Positions 32,811 through 36,747 of a stretch of DNA of 36,747 nucleotides are shown here, piece by piece. The stretch spans positions 1 to 36,747 of the forward strand of contig JABDDT010000024.1 of the NCBI GenBank assembly GCA_013287475.1. The letters are read 5' to 3'. The notes beneath the pieces were generated by a model. It was not told the DNA's origin. It did not search any database and saw only the letters and a program-made list of their open reading frames with translations. Numbering within the stretch: the stretch's first letter is position 1; each line of letters starts with the position of its first letter. The stretch comes from Bacteroidota bacterium. GTDB taxonomy: Bacteria > Bacteroidota > Bacteroidia > Chitinophagales > Chitinophagaceae. Position numbers and translations under genes: made by a program.

Positions 32811-33824
32811 ATGAAAAAACTTCTCCTCGTCTTTAGTTTATATCTTTCGGGTTTCACCTGTTTTGCCCAACAGGCAGATTCACTGCATAAGGTTGCAAAA
32901 CAGTTCATGCGTAACGGGGATTATCCCAATGCTATTATCGTTTTGAGTAATGCATTAAAATCAGATCCGGACAATCTGGAAATACAAAAGGACCTGGCTT
33001 TTACCTATTATCTCCAACGAAATTACAGCGCTTCTGTAGAGGCCGGAAGAAAACTGATAGCCCGCAATGATGCAGATGAACAGTGTTACCAGATTCTCGG
33101 TATGGCATATAAAGCCATTAATGAAAGTAAACAAGCAGACAAAATGTACAAGCAGGGAATTAAAAAATTCCCCAGCAGCGGCGAGTTATACAATGAATAC
33201 GGTGAAATGTTATGGGCTAATAAAGATGCGGAAGCCATACGGTTCTGGGAGAAGGGGATTGAAGTGGATCCCAATTATTCTTCAAATTATTACAACGCCA
33301 GCAAATTCTATTATTTTTCATACGACAAAGTCTGGAGCCTGATTTATGGCGAAATCTTTATCAATCTTGAAAGCTATAGCCGTCGAACACCTGAAATCAA
33401 ATTGCTTCTGATTGATGGTTACAAAAAATTATTTACCGATCTTAAATTACCAAAAAACCAGGTTAATAAAAATCTTTTTGCTGCAGCTTATCTTTCCATT
33501 ATGGCTGAATTATCTCCAACCGTTACCCTGGGTGTAACATCGGAATCCATTAATATATTAAGAAGTAAATTCATTCTGGAATGGTTTGATAAATTCGGAG
33601 ATAAATATCCATTCAGACTTTTCGAATATCACAGGCAACTTCTGAAAGCAGGTATGTTTGATGCCTATGATCAATGGGCATTTGGGGCTTCAATGAACCT
33701 GTCATCTTTTCAAAACTGGACCACACAACATGCAGACGATTATAACCGGTTTATTAATTTTCAGAAAGGAAGGGTTTTCAAATTACCTGCGGGACAGAAT
33801 TATCGTAACCTGAATTCCAAATAA
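32811..33824 (+). CDS. Secreted/periplasmic tetratricopeptide repeat protein
   Basis: From ATG 32811 the protein is 337 residues with signal peptide MKKLLLVFSLYLSGFTCFAQ; an upstream in-frame TTG at 32769 would bury that signal and is rejected. TPR units fill residues ~25-180 (GDYPNAIIVLSNALKSDPDN, NADEQCYQILGMAYKAINES-type spacing, SGELYNEYGEMLWANKD). The C-terminal half is helical without known motif. It probably acts as a periplasmic scaffold. It lies 5 bases before the acyl-CoA synthetase, so the two are likely co-translated; the functional link is unknown. Confidence 0.82.
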   Translation: MKKLLLVFSLYLSGFTCFAQQADSLHKVAKQFMRNGDYPNAIIVLSNALKSDPDNLEIQKDLAFTYYLQRNYSASVEAGRKLIARNDADEQCYQILGMAYKAINESKQADKMYKQGIKKFPSSGELYNEYGEMLWANKDAEAIRFWEKGIEVDPNYSSNYYNASKFYYFSYDKVWSLIYGEIFINLESYSRRTPEIKLLLIDGYKKLFTDLKLPKNQVNKNLFAAAYLSIMAELSPTVTLGVTSESINILRSKFILEWFDKFGDKYPFRLFEYHRQLLKAGMFDAYDQWAFGASMNLSSFQNWTTQHADDYNRFINFQKGRVFKLPAGQNYRNLNSK

Positions 33825-33829
33825 TCAAC

Positions 33830-35617
33830 ATGAATAAACCTGAACGATTGTTTGATTGTATTGCCTTCCAGATGGAGAAATTTCCGAAACCTGATATGCT
33901 GGCTGCTAAAGAAAAAGGAATTTGGAGAAAATACAGCACCAGCGTAATATCAGAAACAGTGGACATATTAGCCTGCGGCTTGTCTGCCATAGGCGTTTCC
34001 GGGAATGACCTGACTGTTGAAGGTCAGGACAAAATTGCCATCATTTCAAATAACCGTCCCGAATGGCTGATGACTGATTTAGCCGTTCAAAAACTGGGGG
34101 CTGTACTCGTACCGATCTATCCGACAACGAGCAATCATGAAATTGAATTTATTTTCAGGGACGCATCTGTAAAATATGTTTTTGTAAGCAGTGCTGAGTT
34201 ATTTGAAAAAATCCGGCAGGTGCGTCCGGGGATTCCTTCCATTAAAAACGTATATACATTCGACAAAATTGAAGGAGTAGACCACTGGTCGTCTCTCCTC
34301 CATACTGCCACCGAAGCAAAAAAAAATGAACTGGAAGCCTTTAGTAAAACAATCCGCCCCGAGCATCTTGCCACAATCATTTATACTTCCGGCACAACAG
34401 GCACTCCAAAAGGCGTGATGCTGACACATAATAATATTATAAGCAATGTAATGTTTGCAAAGGAAAGCTTTCCTTTTGAAGACAGACCAGACTTTAAAGT
34501 ACTCAGTTTTCTGCCTCTTAATCATATCCTGGAAAGAATGGTAAGCTATATTTATATGTTCAGTGGCATCGGAATATATTATGCAGAAAGTTTTGACACC
34601 ATAGGGGCTAATTTACTAGAAGTAAAACCCAATCTTTTTGTAACTGTTCCCCGGATCCTGGAAAAAGTTTATGAAAAGATCATGTCCAAGGGCGCATCCC
34701 TGAAGGGCATAAGGAGAACTCTGTTTTTCTGGGCTGTGGAACTTGGAAAAAAATATGACAATAACAACAGCCAGGGATGGTGGTACTCTTTCCAGCTTTT
34801 TCTGGCAAACAAAATTATTTTCAATAAGTGGCGCGAAGCCCTTGGGAATAATATTAAATATGTTGTAGTTGGCGGAGCAGCATGCCAGATAAGGCTGTTG
34901 CGCATTTTCAGCAGTGCAGGTATTCCGGTTTATGAAGGTTATGGGCCAACAGAAAACTCCCCGGTTATTTCAGTAAACCGCCGAGGTAAAGGACTATGCC
35001 GTTTTGGAACCGTTGGCCCTGTACTGAACGGCGTTGAAATGCGGCTGGAAAGTGACGGAGAAATTTGTGTAAAAGGGCCCAGTGTAATGAAAGGGTATTA
35101 CAAACGACCCGATCTGACGGCTGAAACGATTATCGACGGATGGTTGCATACCGGAGATATTGGAGTAATGGAGGATGGAAAATTTTTACGCATTACGGAT
35201 CGTAAGAAAGAATTATTTAAAACCAGTGGTGGAAAATATGTAGCACCGGCAGCTATAGAGAACAAACTGAAGGAATCCCGTTTTATTGAACAGATAATTG
35301 TGGTGGGGTCTGAAATGAAATTTGTCGGTGCGCTGATAGTACCTGCATTTTCCCAGCTCGCAGAATGGTGCGCCCAACATGGCTATGATAAAAGTTCCAA
35401 CCTGTCCATGATTCAAAATCCTGCTGTAATAAAATTTTACAGAGGAATCGTGGATGAATATAACCAAGAGTTCAACCATGTGGAGCAGATAAAAAAATTT
35501 GAGTTATTGCCACAGGATTGGAGTGTTGAAGGAGGTGAGCTCACTCCGAAGCTGAGTATCCGGAGAAAAATAATTCTCGATAAATACAAGTCATATATAG
35601 ATAAGATCTACAACTGA
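33830..35617 (+). CDS. Long-chain fatty acid-CoA ligase (AMP-forming)
   Basis: The 595-residue adenylating enzyme activates fatty acids to acyl-CoA using ATP. Motif I is IIYTSGTTGTPKGVMLTH (residues ~183-200), the A5-type motif is YEGYGPTENSPV, and the A7/A8 region reads GWLHTGDIG followed by ITDRKKELFKTSGGKYVAP. Its length and the N-terminal AWR-like region fit the eukaryote-like long-chain (FadD15/ACSL) branch common in Bacteroidota. It starts 5 bases after the TPR gene and is followed 25 bases later by the glucosidase gene. Confidence 0.95.
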   Translation: MNKPERLFDCIAFQMEKFPKPDMLAAKEKGIWRKYSTSVISETVDILACGLSAIGVSGNDLTVEGQDKIAIISNNRPEWLMTDLAVQKLGAVLVPIYPTTSNHEIEFIFRDASVKYVFVSSAELFEKIRQVRPGIPSIKNVYTFDKIEGVDHWSSLLHTATEAKKNELEAFSKTIRPEHLATIIYTSGTTGTPKGVMLTHNNIISNVMFAKESFPFEDRPDFKVLSFLPLNHILERMVSYIYMFSGIGIYYAESFDTIGANLLEVKPNLFVTVPRILEKVYEKIMSKGASLKGIRRTLFFWAVELGKKYDNNNSQGWWYSFQLFLANKIIFNKWREALGNNIKYVVVGGAACQIRLLRIFSSAGIPVYEGYGPTENSPVISVNRRGKGLCRFGTVGPVLNGVEMRLESDGEICVKGPSVMKGYYKRPDLTAETIIDGWLHTGDIGVMEDGKFLRITDRKKELFKTSGGKYVAPAAIENKLKESRFIEQIIVVGSEMKFVGALIVPAFSQLAEWCAQHGYDKSSNLSMIQNPAVIKFYRGIVDEYNQEFNHVEQIKKFELLPQDWSVEGGELTPKLSIRRKIILDKYKSYIDKIYN

Positions 35618-35642
35618 GCCCATGTTTTTTTAAGTAGCTTTT

Positions 35643-36747
35643 ATGAACGAAGAGAGTAGAAGACTAAAAGATCCTGCCTGGAAAAAATGGGGGCCTTATC
35701 TGAGTGACAGACAATGGGGAACTGTTCGGGAGGACTATAGTGAAGATGGTTCCGCATGGGAATTTTCTACACATGAAGTTGCCCGCAGTAAATCCTGGCG
35801 CTGGGGAGAAGACGGTTTGGGTGGGATAAGCGATATTAATTTACAACTATGCCTTTCCGTTAGTTTATGGAACACCAGAGATCCTATTCTCAAGGAAAGG
35901 TATTTTGGACTAAGCGGAAATGAAGGAAATCACGGGGAAGATGTAAAGGAATTATATTATTTTCTGGATGCAACACCCACGCATTCTTACCTTAAGATGC
36001 TGTATAAATATCCTCAGGGAGAATACCCATACGATCAGATTGTCAGGGAAAACGGTCGCAGAGGCAAATTGGATCCTGAATATGAAATCCAGGATACTGG
36101 GATATTCAATGAAAATAAGTATTTCGATGTATTTATTGAATACACAAAATATACTCCGGAAGATATCTTATGGAAGATCACTGTAATCAATCGGAGTATG
36201 GAGGCAGCGCCATTGCACGTACTGCCTAATATCTGGTTTCGGAATACCTGGGAATGGGGTTATTCAAGTGAAAAACCTTCCATGGAAAGGCAAACCGATA
36301 ATAGTATCCTTATTGAACACAAGGCCCTTGGAAAACGGTGGTTATACGCAGAAAATCCGGGGCAGTTGCTTTTTTGTGAAAACGAAAGCAATAGCGAAAA
36401 GCTCTATTCAATACCTCCCAAAAAAGCTGATACTTATTTTAAAGATGGCATTAATGAATATATCGTTCACGATGCAAATACAGTGAATCCCTCGCAAAAT
36501 GGTACTAAGGCAGCCATTCACTTCAATAAAATAATCGAACCGGGAAAATCAGAAACATTTCGAATACGTATGTGTCCGGACCCGTTAGAAAAACCTTTTG
36601 ATGATTTTGAAAAAATATTCGATTCCCGTATTCAGGAAGCTGATATTTTTTATGCTGATATGCAGACACGTGTTCCCAACGATGAATTAAAAAGTATTCA
36701 GAGGCAGGCTTATGCAGGGATGATCTGGTGTAAACAATATTATTATT
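35643..36747 (+). CDS. GH63/MGH1-like glucosidase (3' end outside window)
   Basis: ATG 35643 opens a frame that stays open to the window edge (368 codons), starting MNEESRRLKDPAWKKWGPYL. Motifs RQWGTVREDYSEDGSAWEF, RWGEDGLGGISD and GLSGNEGNHGEDVKE are typical of Bacteroidota 'glucosidase' proteins of the MGH1-like GH63 clan, which are usually close to 900 residues. The visible part is the N-terminal beta-sandwich; the catalytic (alpha/alpha)6 barrel is just beginning (QAYAGMIWCKQYYY). There is no signal peptide, so it is probably cytosolic. The likely substrate is an alpha-glucoside or mannosyl-glycerate type compound, not resolvable here. Confidence 0.85.
   Translation, partial: MNEESRRLKDPAWKKWGPYLSDRQWGTVREDYSEDGSAWEFSTHEVARSKSWRWGEDGLGGISDINLQLCLSVSLWNTRDPILKERYFGLSGNEGNHGEDVKELYYFLDATPTHSYLKMLYKYPQGEYPYDQIVRENGRRGKLDPEYEIQDTGIFNENKYFDVFIEYTKYTPEDILWKITVINRSMEAAPLHVLPNIWFRNTWEWGYSSEKPSMERQTDNSILIEHKALGKRWLYAENPGQLLFCENESNSEKLYSIPPKKADTYFKDGINEYIVHDANTVNPSQNGTKAAIHFNKIIEPGKSETFRIRMCPDPLEKPFDDFEKIFDSRIQEADIFYADMQTRVPNDELKSIQRQAYAGMIWCKQYYY

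Overview
The window looks like a chromosomal segment of a Bacteroidota bacterium, most likely from the Chitinophagales/Sphingobacteriales side. The evidence is: gldD and gldE of the gliding/type IX secretion set; the run mutY–ssb–gldE–gldD; an HU/IHF-like gene and a TPR gene next to rng; Bacteroidota-type promoters (TTTG, about 19 bases, TAnnTTTG); little Shine-Dalgarno use; and moderately low GC. Almost everything is vertically inherited housekeeping DNA. I see no prophage, transposase, CRISPR array, tRNA or rRNA.

Layout. 1-1032: the 3' two thirds of purH (+). 1176-9308: a long minus-strand run reading mutY, ssb, gldE, gldD, a DUF3109 Cys-rich protein, a secreted protein of unknown function, an orphan lutB, and a polysaccharide-deacetylase-like protein. 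9309-9495: a divergent promoter region. 9496-12552 (+): HU-like protein, membrane-anchored TPR protein, a 31-residue very basic mS38/COX24-like protein, and ribonuclease G preceded by leader hairpins. 12553-12926: an AT-rich gap holding the radA promoter and a terminator-like hairpin inside the radA leader. 12930-21248 (+): radA, a ComF-type phosphoribosyltransferase, a beta-helix lipoprotein, a secreted glutathione peroxidase, DNA polymerase III delta', ricT, an alpha/beta hydrolase, and a Bax-inhibitor-1 protein. 21279-28030 (-): a complete RND efflux operon read tetR, tolC-like, adaptor, pump; a perfect inverted repeat lies across a consensus promoter just upstream of tetR. 28201-36747 (+): a DUF502 membrane protein, a zinc phospholipase C/S1-P1-like secreted hydrolase, serC, a DUF1015 protein, a TPR protein, a long-chain acyl-CoA synthetase, and the 5' part of a GH63/MGH1-like glucosidase that runs off the end.

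The most unusual signal is a family of three intergenic elements (15057-15130, 28829-28961, 29952-30415). In each, four heptads of GTTGGCN on the left face four heptads of the complementary type (NNCCAAC) on the right, with matching outer C and G boundaries. Two elements enclose only short non-coding spacers. The third encloses an AT-rich gene of the four-helix-bundle '23S rRNA intervening sequence protein' family, broken by one in-frame TGA where the family normally has glycine. This looks like a small inverted-repeat cassette family with 'empty' and 'gene-carrying' members, comparable in layout to the IVS elements of 23S rRNA but sitting between protein genes.
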